A stretch of DNA of 64,000 nucleotides from NCBI GenBank assembly GCA_946482325.1, contig CAMLRA010000006.1, positions 1 to 64,000 on the forward strand, given 5' to 3'. How positions within the stretch are numbered: the first letter of the stretch is position 1; each line of letters opens with the position of its first letter. Under the pieces are notes generated by a model that made no database searches, was not told the origin of the DNA, and was given only the letters and a program-made list of their open reading frames with translations. Shown here piece by piece: positions 8,317-17,285 of the stretch. This DNA comes from an uncultured Chromatiaceae bacterium (GTDB taxonomy: Bacteria > Pseudomonadota > Gammaproteobacteria > Enterobacterales > Alteromonadaceae). The translations under genes were made by a program, and so were the position numbers.

Positions 8317-9087
8317 TTGACTGACGTTCCTTCTTTATTTCGCCTGAACAAATTTATCAGCGACACCGGCTTTTGCTCGCGCCGTGAGGCGGACAAGCTG
8401 ATTGAATCGGGCCAGGTCAAAGTGAACGGCCTGGTGGCGGTGGTCGGCACTAAAGTCGCGGCCGAGGATAAAGTTGAAGTGGCAGGTAAACCGCTGAAAA
8501 ATAAACCACGCCGGGTTTATCTGGCCTATCACAAACCGGTGGGGATCACTTGTACCACTGAGCTGCACGTCAAAGGCAATATCGTTGATGCGGTGCAGTA
8601 TCCGGAGCGGATTTTCCCGATAGGCCGGCTGGATAAAGAATCCGAAGGCTTGATTTTCCTCACCAATGACGGCGATATCGTCAATAAAATCCTGCGCGCC
8701 GGCAATGCGCATGACAAAGAGTATGTCGTCACCGTCGACAAACCTATTCACGACAACTTCCTGAAAAAAATGGCCGCCGGCGTGCCCATTCTCGACACTG
8801 TGACTTTGCCTTGTCAGGTTACGCAGAAATCCCGCCAGACTTTTAATATCGTGCTGCGCCAGGGCCTGAACCGGCAAATCCGCCGCATGACCGAATACCT
8901 CGGTTTTAATGTCACTAAGCTCAAGCGCGTGCGCATCATGAACGTACGCCTGGCTGGTCTCGCGCCAGGCCAATGGCGCGAACTGACGCCGGCCGAAATG
9001 GCCGAGCTTGAGGCTATGTTGCTGACTTCCAGTAAGACTGAAGAAGCTTCGAAGTTGGGCGGCGGGGCTTATCAATACGAGGAGTGA
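8317..9087 (+). CDS. rluF: 23S rRNA pseudouridine synthase RluF-like
   Basis: About 256 residues. An N-terminal S4 RNA-binding domain (FRLNKFISDTGFCSRREADK) is followed by the RsuA/RluF-type catalytic domain with the signature GRLDKESEGLIFLTNDGD; the catalytic Asp is near residue 106. RluF modifies U2604 (and E. coli U2605 region) in the peptidyl-transferase part of 23S rRNA; RluB and RsuA are close relatives, and the TDVPSLFRLNKFIS opening plus LNRQIRRMTEYLG favour RluF. TTG 8317 is chosen because RluF proteins begin just before the S4 domain; TTG 8254 would add 21 unconserved residues. Monocistronic; a palindromic repeat follows the stop codon. Confidence 0.85.
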   Translation: MTDVPSLFRLNKFISDTGFCSRREADKLIESGQVKVNGLVAVVGTKVAAEDKVEVAGKPLKNKPRRVYLAYHKPVGITCTTELHVKGNIVDAVQYPERIFPIGRLDKESEGLIFLTNDGDIVNKILRAGNAHDKEYVVTVDKPIHDNFLKKMAAGVPILDTVTLPCQVTQKSRQTFNIVLRQGLNRQIRRMTEYLGFNVTKLKRVRIMNVRLAGLAPGQWRELTPAEMAELEAMLLTSSKTEEASKLGGGAYQYEE

Positions 9088-9095
9088 CGGGGGAT

Positions 9096-9274
9096 TTTTG
9101 CCCTGCGGGCGGCGGTTTCTGTTGTCTTTATCGTTTTTTCCTTGGCCGCTAGTCCGTCTGGCAGAGAACTCACCGTTAGGTGAACTCTTTGCTAGGCGGT
9201 CTCTCCGCACAGGCGAAAACAAAAAATAAACCAAGTACAGCCCACTGGGCGAAACAACCGCCTAACAGGCAAAA
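9096..9274. repeat. Palindromic MITE-like element, copy 1
   Basis: Ends are inverted: TTTTGCCCTGCGGGC on the left, and GGCAAAA preceded by CCGCC on the right. The centre (9165-9184) carries the hairpin CTCACC-GTTA-GGTGA, flanked by further partly paired sequence (CCGCTAG left, CTAGGCGG right). The 20-base core AGAACTCACCGTTAGGTGAA is identical in copy 2 at 14170-14329. It fills the gap between the convergent rluF and YkgJ-type genes. No coding capacity. Confidence 0.75.
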
Positions 9275-9280
9275 CCCAGC

Positions 9281-9877
9281 TTACTCAGCGTCTGCCAGGC
9301 CTAAGTAATACTGCTCAAACAGCACTTTTTGCAGCGCTTGTTCCATGGCTTCGTTGATAGGGAAGTTCATGCCGCCGAGTTCGTAGTCGATCTGGCGAAT
9401 TTGTTCTTTGCCGTTACGGATCATCGGTGGTGGGTCGGATTCCAGCGCGATCAGTGTGTCCTGATAGGCTTGCGGATAGTCTGCTTTAATGTTTTTGCAG
9501 ACGCTGAGCTGCACTTCGCCTTCGCGGCCATTGTAGCCGGCGGCGCCGAACAGGCGGCAGATGCCGGGACGTTTTAAGTAGACGCTGCACTGGCCTTGTT
9601 TGCCATCTTCCGAGTGGCGACTGTAAAAGAAGCAACCGTCTTTGTCGTGCGCCGCCAGAGCGTCCAGCGTGCTTTCAGCTTTGCCTTCTTTCACCAGTTC
9701 AAATGCCAGTGGCAGCATTTCCAACACTGTGGCTTCAATGCCCGGATGTAAACAACATTCACCACAACCGCTGCGACAGAACAGCCCACGATCACGCTGA
9801 TATTGCGCATAACGCTGGCCAATCTCGTCGAATACCAGTTCGACCTGGTCAGATAAATGTTGTAATCGTTGTTGCAT
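9281..9877 (-). CDS. YkgJ-family cysteine-cluster protein
   Basis: 198 residues, cytoplasmic, no signal peptide. The family signature is the Cys cluster CRSGCGECC (Cys 34, 38, 41, 42), followed by CSVYLKRPGICRLFG and another Cys in LSVCKN. Such clusters bind zinc or iron-sulfur in the UPF0153/YkgJ family, whose biological role is not established. The N-terminal helix (LQHLSDQVELVFDEIG) may be an oligomerisation segment. Single gene; its 3' end almost touches repeat copy 1. Confidence 0.82.
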   Translation of the reverse strand: MQQRLQHLSDQVELVFDEIGQRYAQYQRDRGLFCRSGCGECCLHPGIEATVLEMLPLAFELVKEGKAESTLDALAAHDKDGCFFYSRHSEDGKQGQCSVYLKRPGICRLFGAAGYNGREGEVQLSVCKNIKADYPQAYQDTLIALESDPPPMIRNGKEQIRQIDYELGGMNFPINEAMEQALQKVLFEQYYLGLADAE

Positions 9878-9990
9878 GGCGGCACCTCAGAATGGGCGCG
9901 TATTGTACTGAGCAGCGGCCCACTGCGGCAAGCGTTGTGTTGCGTCGCGAAATCAGTTGGCGGCAAGACCTGCCCCCTAGTATTTGGCGC

Positions 9991-12867
9991 TTAGCTCTGA
10001 ATATCGGCCAGTGGTCTGGGTTTGGCGATACCGTAACCCTGGGCGTAATTGACGCCCATCCGCTTTAACTCCAGCAAAATGTCCTGATTTTCGACAAATT
10101 CGGCGATGGTCTGAATGCCCATCGCCGTCGCGACGTCGTGGATGGAGTTGACGATGGCGCGGTCGTATTTATCTTCCAGCAGGTCCCGCACGAAGTTGCC
10201 GTCAATTTTGACAAAATCGACCGGGAAGTTTTTCAGATAACCATAAGAGGAAAAACCGCTGCCGAAGTCATCCAGTGAAAAATGACAACCTAAGCCTCTG
10301 AAATGATGAATAAAATCGAGCGTGTTTTGTAAATTCAGAATGGCCATGCTTTCGGTGATCTCAAAGCAGATATGCCGGGCCGGAATTTGATATTCATCCA
10401 GTAGCCCCTGTACATAAGCTTTGAACAGCGGGTCCACTAATGACGCGCCAGACAAATTAATACTGGCGAGGCCCAAAGTGGTCAGGTGCTGCGGATGTTG
10501 CGCCAGCCAGCGGAAATAACTGCGCAGTACCCAGCGGTCAATTTGTGGCATCAGGCCATAACGTTCGGCCGAGCTTAAGAAATTCCCCGGTGCGATAATG
10601 GTATCGTCGTCACCGACCAGTCGCAGCAGCAGTTCATAATGCGCCAGCGTGTCGCGCTGCTGGATAGCCTGAATGGGCTGCAGATAAAGCACAAATTTAT
10701 CGTGCTCCAGCGCGTGGCGCAGCACCTGCAGCCACTGCACTTCGGACTGATGTTTCTGCAGTTCCGAGTCGTCGGCATTAAACATGTGAATGCGGTTGCG
10801 GCCTTTTTCTTTGGCGACAAAACAGGCGGAGTCGGCTTTTTTCAGTGTTTGTTCGGCGGACAAATCTTCCGGTGTGACTTCAGTCAGGCCAATACTGACG
10901 CTGATACTGAACAGGCTGTCCTGCCAGAAAAAGCGGAATTCTTTGACTACATCCAGCAGTGAATAAGCAATGCTAAAGGCTTCCTGTGCCGTTTTACCCG
11001 GTAATAACACGCCAAATTCGTCGCCGCCGATCCGCGCCAACACTCCGGTCTGGCCTAAAGCACGTTTTAACTGCTCGCTGATCTGCTTCAGCAAAGCATC
11101 GCCGGCGGCGTGATCACAGGTGGTATTGACCAGTTTAAACTGGTCAATATCGATAAAAAGCACGGCACAGCTTTGTTGTTCCAGTTGGCGGCGCTGCCAG
11201 GCTTGCTGCGCCAGCACCAGGAAATGGTGGCGGTTGTACAGGCCGGTCAGCGGGTCGTGCGACGCCAGATACGCCAATTGCTCGTTGGCGACTTTTTGCT
11301 CGGTAATATCAATCAGCGAACCATGCACAAAGGCTTCGCCCTGCGCATTACGGCTCAAACGAGCCGACATCAGTGCCCAGAATGGCGTGCCGTCGGCGCG
11401 TAGACCACGCAGTTCAAAACTTTGATTGCTCAGGTGCTGAAGCTGGCGAACCATATGCAGCCGATCGTCCGGATTGGCGTAATAACGGCCCATGCCGTGT
11501 TTTCTGACATCCACTTCCATCTGGCTCAGTTCCTGATAGCCGAGGATATTCAGCAAAGCGCGGTTGGCAGACAACAGCTGGCCTTCCAGCGTCGTGCTGA
11601 ACAAGCCTTCGACGGCATTGTGGTAAATGTCGTAATACTGTTGCAGCGAACGGATAGTGTGTTGATGCGCTTCAGCGCTTTGCTGACTGGCATTTTGCAG
11701 CCGCTGCGCCAGGCTGTAGCTCATCAGCATCATGCTGCAAATCACAGAGAACACCAGCAGCCATTGCCACAGATGTGGCTGGTCCAGATAACCAAATTCT
11801 GTCAGCACTAACACGGCGCTGGCGACAAAAAACAACAGCCAGCCAATGGCAAAAGTGCGCGACAGCGGCAGTCCGCTGAAACCATAACGGATCGCCTGCA
11901 GTAGATTGGTCAGCATCACCTGACAGACTACCAATAGCAGAATATCCAGCTGCAAACTGCGTGGTGCATACAAGGGGGTGAACAACAAGGCTGCGCTTGT
12001 TGCAAGGTTTAGCCATAGCAGCCAACGCTGTTGATTACCGGTGACCGCATGCGTTAGCAAGGTCAGGAACAGCATGCAGGCGCCGCCGGCGACATAAAAC
12101 AGTGATGGATTCAGTTCCGGATATTCCGGCCACAGCAGGGCAAAACCGGCGCCGTTTAAAATCGACACCAACAAACTGAAACTAAAAAAGAACCCGGCAA
12201 AGTGGCCATACAGCGGTTCACGTACATTCAGATAAAGCAAGGCGTTATAAAACGCCATCACCAGCAAAATACCTAAGATCAGTCCGTCTGAGATTTGCCG
12301 CAGCAGCAACTGCCGGCCGAATTCCTCGCTGCCAAACAGCTGCAGATTCGACGGGATCACAGCGCCATCCTGTACTTTGACCAGTAAATCCAGCTCCTGA
12401 TCTGCTTTAAAATTCAGCGTCACGGCAAAACTGCGCGCCTGCAACATACGTTCGCTGAACGGGAATTCTGTACCAGAGCGGTTCAGCAGGCTCAATTCAT
12501 GGCTTTGCCGGTCATACAGATAAAATTCGACACGGTCGGCATTGATAGATTCATAGTTTAAAACAACAGAGCCGGGGCGTTGGCCACCATAATGTAACCG
12601 CGCCAGAAACCAGACGGCTTCCGGATAACTGCGCAGTGCCTGATTGGGTTGGTCCAGCGGCACAAAAGCGTGCAGTCGGGCCGGTTCAAACACGATATCT
12701 TCAACACCAATCGCCGGGTCGACCTGTTGGTAGTACAAATTCGGGAACAGATTTTGCTGTTTAACCGCCGGGTCAATGCGGATACTTTCAGCATGAAAAG
12801 CCAGCGCTGCGGGACTTAGCCAGCCAAGCAACAACAACCAGCAAAATAACCAACAGCGCTGTGTCAT
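9991..12867 (-). CDS. 7TMR-DISM / PAS / GGDEF / EAL c-di-GMP signalling protein
   Basis: 958 residues. A signal peptide (to about 23) and a periplasmic 7TMR-DISM extracellular domain (about 30-170) precede seven membrane helices (about 190-390). A PAS domain follows (about 420-530), then GGDEF with an intact active site RIGGDEF (about 614) and EAL with the ELL variant YELLLRL (about 743). The EAL domain keeps the Glu of ITE, the metal-binding Asp pair in SLDDFGSGFSS, Lys in VKIDGNF and Gln in AQGYG. Both halves therefore look catalytically competent. DISM domains sense carbohydrate-like or other small ligands in the periplasm. Monocistronic. Confidence 0.92.
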   Translation of the reverse strand: MTQRCWLFCWLLLLGWLSPAALAFHAESIRIDPAVKQQNLFPNLYYQQVDPAIGVEDIVFEPARLHAFVPLDQPNQALRSYPEAVWFLARLHYGGQRPGSVVLNYESINADRVEFYLYDRQSHELSLLNRSGTEFPFSERMLQARSFAVTLNFKADQELDLLVKVQDGAVIPSNLQLFGSEEFGRQLLLRQISDGLILGILLVMAFYNALLYLNVREPLYGHFAGFFFSFSLLVSILNGAGFALLWPEYPELNPSLFYVAGGACMLFLTLLTHAVTGNQQRWLLWLNLATSAALLFTPLYAPRSLQLDILLLVVCQVMLTNLLQAIRYGFSGLPLSRTFAIGWLLFFVASAVLVLTEFGYLDQPHLWQWLLVFSVICSMMLMSYSLAQRLQNASQQSAEAHQHTIRSLQQYYDIYHNAVEGLFSTTLEGQLLSANRALLNILGYQELSQMEVDVRKHGMGRYYANPDDRLHMVRQLQHLSNQSFELRGLRADGTPFWALMSARLSRNAQGEAFVHGSLIDITEQKVANEQLAYLASHDPLTGLYNRHHFLVLAQQAWQRRQLEQQSCAVLFIDIDQFKLVNTTCDHAAGDALLKQISEQLKRALGQTGVLARIGGDEFGVLLPGKTAQEAFSIAYSLLDVVKEFRFFWQDSLFSISVSIGLTEVTPEDLSAEQTLKKADSACFVAKEKGRNRIHMFNADDSELQKHQSEVQWLQVLRHALEHDKFVLYLQPIQAIQQRDTLAHYELLLRLVGDDDTIIAPGNFLSSAERYGLMPQIDRWVLRSYFRWLAQHPQHLTTLGLASINLSGASLVDPLFKAYVQGLLDEYQIPARHICFEITESMAILNLQNTLDFIHHFRGLGCHFSLDDFGSGFSSYGYLKNFPVDFVKIDGNFVRDLLEDKYDRAIVNSIHDVATAMGIQTIAEFVENQDILLELKRMGVNYAQGYGIAKPRPLADIQS

Positions 12868-12894
12868 GTTCTATTTCCGCTAAGCAAATGAATT

Positions 12895-13230
12895 CTAAAC
12901 AAGATCTTGAGCCAGCAAGCGATGAAGCTCTGACAGTAGCATATCTGCGGCCTGACTGTCAGTATCAATCCAGCAGCTCTCACTGTAGTGCTCGGCATGC
13001 AGGTAAAACGGCTGGTCGTTAAAGTAAAAGCGGATCAGCACTAAATCCAGACTACTTTCTGTTTGAAGCCGGCTAATCGGCGCAAAGTTCTGCAACCATT
13101 GCTGTAACAGGGCCAGATCAGAAGCCGGGTCGGGTTGTCGGACAAAGCTCAGTTGCAACTGAGGGGAGGGTGTATCGGTGGCGTTGATGTGTAACAGTTG
13201 CAGCATGCGGGCGTCTGTTTTGTCAGTCAA
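12895..13230 (-). CDS. Hypothetical cytoplasmic protein, possibly DUF3630-like
   Basis: 111 residues without signal peptide or membrane segment, acidic overall. The central strand-rich stretch LVLIRFYFNDQPFYLHAEHYSESCWIDTDS recalls the DUF3630 family of small gammaproteobacterial proteins; no function is known for that family and the match is from memory. It ends 27 bp before the start of the large GGDEF/EAL gene and may be cotranscribed with it. Given here as that short pattern only: FYLHAEHYSESCWI. Confidence 0.55.
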   Translation of the reverse strand: MTDKTDARMLQLLHINATDTPSPQLQLSFVRQPDPASDLALLQQWLQNFAPISRLQTESSLDLVLIRFYFNDQPFYLHAEHYSESCWIDTDSQAADMLLSELHRLLAQDLV

Positions 13231-13310
13231 AGCGCTGATTTTAGCAATTTTCTTGTGTAATCAGGGCCTTTTGCTTTACTGAAAACGGTCACTTTTTACA
13301 GGAGCTGCAG

Positions 13311-13649
13311 ATGCGAACATTGATGTCATTGATCCTAATCGGTTTTTCATTGTCTTTATCAGCAGAGCCGGTAGATATCAGTCGTGGTCAGGCTAAAGCC
13401 GCCATGTGTGTCGCTTGTCACGGCGCCACTGGTATTTCGGTGTTGCCAGATTATCCGAATCTGGCTGGCCAAAAAGCCGGTTATCTGCAGCAAGCATTAA
13501 CGGCTTACCGCGACGGCCAGCGTCTCCACCAAATTATGGCGCCGATGGCACAGGGGCTGACCGACCAGGAGATTGCGGATATTGCGGCGTTTTTTGCCGC
13601 ACAACAACCAGCCCCGATCGCAGCGACTGAGGCGGTTGCCGGCAAATAA
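13311..13649 (+). CDS. Small periplasmic c-type cytochrome (c553/class I)
   Basis: 112 residues: signal peptide (MRTLMSLILIGFSLSLSA), then a single heme-binding CVACH motif (near residue 34) and the distal Met in the helix IMAPMAQGLTDQEI. The C-terminus is Ala/Pro-rich. It should carry one covalently bound heme in the periplasm and shuttle electrons between respiratory complexes or to a peroxidase or oxidase. AGGAG lies seven bases before the ATG. Convergent with the next gene, four bases apart. Confidence 0.88.
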   Translation: MRTLMSLILIGFSLSLSAEPVDISRGQAKAAMCVACHGATGISVLPDYPNLAGQKAGYLQQALTAYRDGQRLHQIMAPMAQGLTDQEIADIAAFFAAQQPAPIAATEAVAGK

Positions 13650-13653
13650 CGGC

Positions 13654-14007
13654 TTAGCGGCCGTCTTCGTAACGCAGGGTGCCGGTCAGGCTTTCATAAG
13701 TGCCGTCGGTGTACAGCACCAGCACTGAACCGGTGTAAGTCGCCATCGCGGTAGCAGTGAAACTGCAATAGGATGTGGTTTTAGTTTTGCAGACCGATGG
13801 ACTTTGCCACAGGTACTGGCTGACCGGTTTGACCGTGTTTTCTACCTTAAATGACGCAGGGGCAGTGCGCTTGCCCCAGACCATTGCATCACAATCGCCA
13901 ATCTGGCTTTCGCCGCCTACCGTGCAACGTAAATCAGCAGCAAAGGCTGAAGAGCTCAGTGCGGAAGCAGATAACATCAGTGCAGATAAGATCAGTAATT
14001 TTTTCAT
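13654..14007 (-). CDS. Small secreted cysteine-containing protein of unknown function
   Basis: 117 residues. ATG 14007 gives a textbook signal peptide (MKKLLILSALMLSASALSSSAFA) with AGGA upstream; a longer frame upstream adds no conserved sequence. The mature part is about 94 residues with four Cys (LRCTV, GDCDAM, SVCKT, YCSF), likely two disulfides, and strand-rich repeats of small polar residues. I do not recognise the family. Confidence 0.6.
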   Translation of the reverse strand: MKKLLILSALMLSASALSSSAFAADLRCTVGGESQIGDCDAMVWGKRTAPASFKVENTVKPVSQYLWQSPSVCKTKTTSYCSFTATAMATYTGSVLVLYTDGTYESLTGTLRYEDGR

Positions 14008-14169
14008 GAGGACGTCCTGTTTTTTTGATTTTTGCTTGGATGTTTCCGGCAGAGGAAACAGTTCCAGCATGCAAAAAGCACAAGCCATGGCATAGGGGCG
14101 GTTTAGCGATATCAGAAATTTATACGGTTTTTATCAGTGGTTTATCAGAGGCTTAGCGCAGGTTTGGTA

Positions 14170-14329
14170 TTTTGCCCTGACGGGTTGTGGTTTCTGATTA
14201 ACCTTTCATTTTTTTCCTGCGCGGTGAGTCTGTCTAGCAAAGAACTCACCGTTAGGTGAAATCTCTGCTAGACGGTCTTGCCGCAAAGGAAATAACGATT
14301 ACTAAAACAAAGCCGCCCGCAGGGCAAAA
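14170..14329. repeat. Palindromic MITE-like element, copy 2
   Basis: Terminal inverted repeats TTTTGCCCTGACGGG and CCCGCAGGGCAAAA. The central arms are TCTAGCA (14233-14239) and TGCTAGA (14266-14272) around TCACC-GTTA-GGTGA. The 20-base core 14241-14260 is identical to copy 1. It occupies most of the 341-bp gap between the small secreted protein gene and recQ; nothing else is seen in that gap. Confidence 0.78.
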
Positions 14330-14348
14330 AACCAGCGCAGCCGGACGC

Positions 14349-16187
14349 CTACTGGTCTAGATACTCAGCAATCAAATCCAAAAACTCATCACCGTAGCGG
14401 CTGAGTTTGGTCTGGCCGACGCCGCTGATGGCGAGGAAATCGCTGCGGCTGGTGGGCATTTGCTGCGCCATTTCGATTAACGACGCGTCGCTGAACACAA
14501 CAAAAGGCGCGACGTCGGTGCGTTCGGCGATTTGTTTGCGTAGGGCGCGTAGTTTGCTGAACAGCAGCCGGTCGTAATCTTGTTTTTGCTGGGCTTTGCC
14601 GGCTTTTGGAGAGGTCGGTGCGCTTAAACGTGGAATGGCGAGTTGCAGGCTGGTTTCGCCTTTCAGTACAGGGCGGGCGGCCGGTAATAACTGCAGTACC
14701 GAATGACGGGTGATGTCCTGTTGCAACAAGCCATAGTGAATGAGCTGGCGCAGCACCGACAGCCAATAATCATGGCTTTTATCTTTGCCGATGCCGTAAG
14801 TCGACAGTTTGTCGTGGCCGAGTTCCGTGATTTTCTGACCCTGACTGCCGCGCAGCACATCGATAACATGGTGCATGCCAAAGCTCTGGCCAACGCGAAA
14901 CACGCAGGACAGCGCTTTTTGTGCCAGTTCAGTGCCGTCAAAGCGCTGTGGTGGGTCGAGGCAAATATCGCAGTTGCCACAGGCCTGCTGACTGGCTTCG
15001 CCGAAGTAATTCAGCAGCACCTGGCGCCGGCAAGTCTGGGCTTCGGCAAAAGCCGCCATCGCATTAAAGCGCTGCAGCGTCACTTCAATCCGGCTTTGGT
15101 TTTCGTCGGTCTCAATCCATTTGCGCGTGCGCGCCGTGTCGGCCGGGTCGAATAACATAATGGCTTCGGCGGCAACCCCGTCGCGGCCGGCGCGGCCGGT
15201 TTCCTGATAATAAGCTTCGATGGTGCGCGGCAAGTCAAAATGTACGACAAAACGAATATTGGGTTTATTCACGCCCATGCCAAAAGCAACAGTGGCGACA
15301 ATCAGCTGCAGCTGGTCGCGTTTAAACTGGTCCTGTACCAGCGCGCGTTGCTCGTTACTGAGGCCGGCATGATAAGCGCCGACGGCAAAGCCTTTGCCTT
15401 TCAGTTGTTCGGCCAATTCGTCGACTTTTTTGCGCGACGAACAATAGACAATACCGCTTTGATTTTCCTGGCTTTTCAGTAATGTCACCAACTGTTCCAG
15501 CGGGCGGAATTTTTCCAGCACTGTGTAGCGGATATTGGGTCGGTCAAAGCTGCTGATACTGATAAACGGCTGATACAAACCCAGCTGCAGGCGGATATCC
15601 TGCTGCGTCGCAGGGTCGGCGGTGGCAGTCAGTGCCAGAATGGGTACTTGCGGGAATTGTTGTTTCAGTCGTGATAGCGCGATGTAATCCGGGCGGAAAT
15701 CGTGGCCCCATTGCGACACACAATGCGCTTCGTCGATAGCAAACAGGCTGACGCCAACTTCGCCAAGCCGCTGTAAGAATTGCTCTTGCAGCAACCGCTC
15801 GGGCGCGACATACAGCAGTTTAATCTGACCGTCGCGCAGGCGGCGGAACACGTCCAGCACCTGTTCACGCGCCAGGCTGCTGTTGACAAAATCAGCAGCA
15901 ATACCCATCGCCTGCAAACCGTCGACCTGATCTTTCATCAGCGACATCAGTGGCGAGACCACCACCGTCACGCCGGGTAACAACAAGGCCGGCAGCTGAT
16001 AACACATCGATTTACCACCGCCGGTCGGCATCAGCACAAAACAATCGCGGCCGGCCAACACCTGCTCAATGATCTCCACCTGACCAAAACGAAATTCGCT
16101 GTAACCAAAGGTTTGTTTCAGCGTTTGGTGCAACAGGTCTGGAGTGGCGGATGCTTGATGCAAAGCGGCGGTTACCTTGGTTAGCAA
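14349..16187 (-). CDS. recQ: ATP-dependent DNA helicase RecQ
   Basis: 612 residues, the usual RecQ length. Superfamily 2 motifs are all visible: FGYSEFRFGQ (motif 0), MPTGGGKSMCYQLP (Walker A), FAIDEAHCVSQWGHDFR (DEAH plus aromatic loop) and YYQETGRAGRDG (motif VI). The RQC region has the zinc Cys set (CRR, CGNCDIC) and the HRDC domain is at the C-terminus (ending SGVGQTKLSRYG). It unwinds 3'-5' in RecF-pathway recombination and fork repair. The start is uncertain: both TTG 16187 and TTG 16163 are in frame, and the latter has AAGG ten bases upstream. Monocistronic. Confidence 0.95.
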   Translation of the reverse strand: MLTKVTAALHQASATPDLLHQTLKQTFGYSEFRFGQVEIIEQVLAGRDCFVLMPTGGGKSMCYQLPALLLPGVTVVVSPLMSLMKDQVDGLQAMGIAADFVNSSLAREQVLDVFRRLRDGQIKLLYVAPERLLQEQFLQRLGEVGVSLFAIDEAHCVSQWGHDFRPDYIALSRLKQQFPQVPILALTATADPATQQDIRLQLGLYQPFISISSFDRPNIRYTVLEKFRPLEQLVTLLKSQENQSGIVYCSSRKKVDELAEQLKGKGFAVGAYHAGLSNEQRALVQDQFKRDQLQLIVATVAFGMGVNKPNIRFVVHFDLPRTIEAYYQETGRAGRDGVAAEAIMLFDPADTARTRKWIETDENQSRIEVTLQRFNAMAAFAEAQTCRRQVLLNYFGEASQQACGNCDICLDPPQRFDGTELAQKALSCVFRVGQSFGMHHVIDVLRGSQGQKITELGHDKLSTYGIGKDKSHDYWLSVLRQLIHYGLLQQDITRHSVLQLLPAARPVLKGETSLQLAIPRLSAPTSPKAGKAQQKQDYDRLLFSKLRALRKQIAERTDVAPFVVFSDASLIEMAQQMPTSRSDFLAISGVGQTKLSRYGDEFLDLIAEYLDQ

Positions 16188-16253
16188 AAGTCGGCGGTGA
16201 AAGAAGGCCGATATTCTACTGATTTCTGCTGGTACTGTCTGCCTTAGTTCGCT

Positions 16254-17285
16254 TCAGGACTGGCTATTGGAGATCTCTGTGCTGACCGAAGCCACTGAAT
16301 CCCGTTCTACCAGCTGCGATAAAAACAAATGGGTGCGGTGCGCTGGTTCTGCCGTTGGGTTGCTGGATAGTTCAATGGCAAGGCGGGCGGCGTAGCTGGC
16401 CATTTCTTCGACCGGATAATGCATGGTGGTGAGCTGCGGCCGGCAGGCGCGGGCGACAATCAAGTCGTCAAAACCCACCACTGACACATCTTCCGGCACG
16501 CGTAAGCCCGCCGCAAACAGCGCATGAATAGCACCAACCGCCATTAAGTCGTTGTAGGCCAGCAGCGCGGTGAAATGCACTTTGCGGGCAAGCAAAGCCT
16601 CTACCGCCTGCATACCGCCTTCGATATTGGCGGTGGATTCTTCAATCGCCTCGTCTTTGAGCGTGATTTGTGCAGCGCTCAGCGTCTGGCGGATGCCTTG
16701 CAACCGTGCGCCGGGGTCACGGTTTTGATAAATACTGGTGATGACGGCGAAGTCGCGGTGGTTTTTCTCCAGCAGCATCTGCGTGGCATAAGCAGCGCCA
16801 GCGATGTTATCAAGCCAGACACAACGGTGCGCGATAGCCGGAATATAACGATTCACCAGCACCAGGCCAGGGATCTCTTCGGCCAGTTTAATTAAGGTTT
16901 TTTCGTCGGAATATTCGCTGTGCAGCACTATGGCCTGGCAGTTGTGGTCGCGCAGCGAATTAATGGCGTCCAGTTCCGACTGGGTTTCATACATCGAGTT
17001 GGCCATCAGCAGCTTGTAGCTTTGTTCGCGGGCGGTTTTTTCGACACCAGCGGCGAGCGTGCCGAAAAAGGTCATCGCCAGTTTCGGCGTAACCAGACCA
17101 ATAGTGCTTTTGGTTTTACTGACTAAGGCCTGTGCGTTGCTGTTGGGCCTGTAACCCAGCTCTTTGATGACTTTTTGCACCCGGGCGCGGCAAGCATCGC
17201 CGACCTTGTGATTGCCATTGATGACGCGCGATACGGTCGCAATTGACACGCCGGCGACGCGGGCGACATCTTTAATATTGGCCAT
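16254..17285 (-). CDS. LacI/GalR-family repressor of the galactoside cluster
   Basis: 343 residues. The N-terminal LacI HTH reads IKDVARVAGVSIATVSRVIN with the hinge helix (NSNAQALVS). A periplasmic-binding-like effector domain follows (VTPKLAM, VVGFDDL near the C-terminal third). The gene overlaps the MFS gene stop by one base (TGATG), making it the last gene of the galactose operon. The likely target is the perfect palindrome at 33380-33393 upstream of the TonB receptor, about 16 kb away at the operon's other end, so the operon would be autoregulated. The inducer is probably galactose or a galactoside, by context. Confidence 0.88.
   Translation of the reverse strand: MANIKDVARVAGVSIATVSRVINGNHKVGDACRARVQKVIKELGYRPNSNAQALVSKTKSTIGLVTPKLAMTFFGTLAAGVEKTAREQSYKLLMANSMYETQSELDAINSLRDHNCQAIVLHSEYSDEKTLIKLAEEIPGLVLVNRYIPAIAHRCVWLDNIAGAAYATQMLLEKNHRDFAVITSIYQNRDPGARLQGIRQTLSAAQITLKDEAIEESTANIEGGMQAVEALLARKVHFTALLAYNDLMAVGAIHALFAAGLRVPEDVSVVGFDDLIVARACRPQLTTMHYPVEEMASYAARLAIELSSNPTAEPAHRTHLFLSQLVERDSVASVSTEISNSQS

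Noticed and set aside
13654..14088. Longer version of the small secreted protein from 14088
   Set aside because: The longer frame adds 27 residues before a textbook signal peptide; ATG 14007 has the SD.
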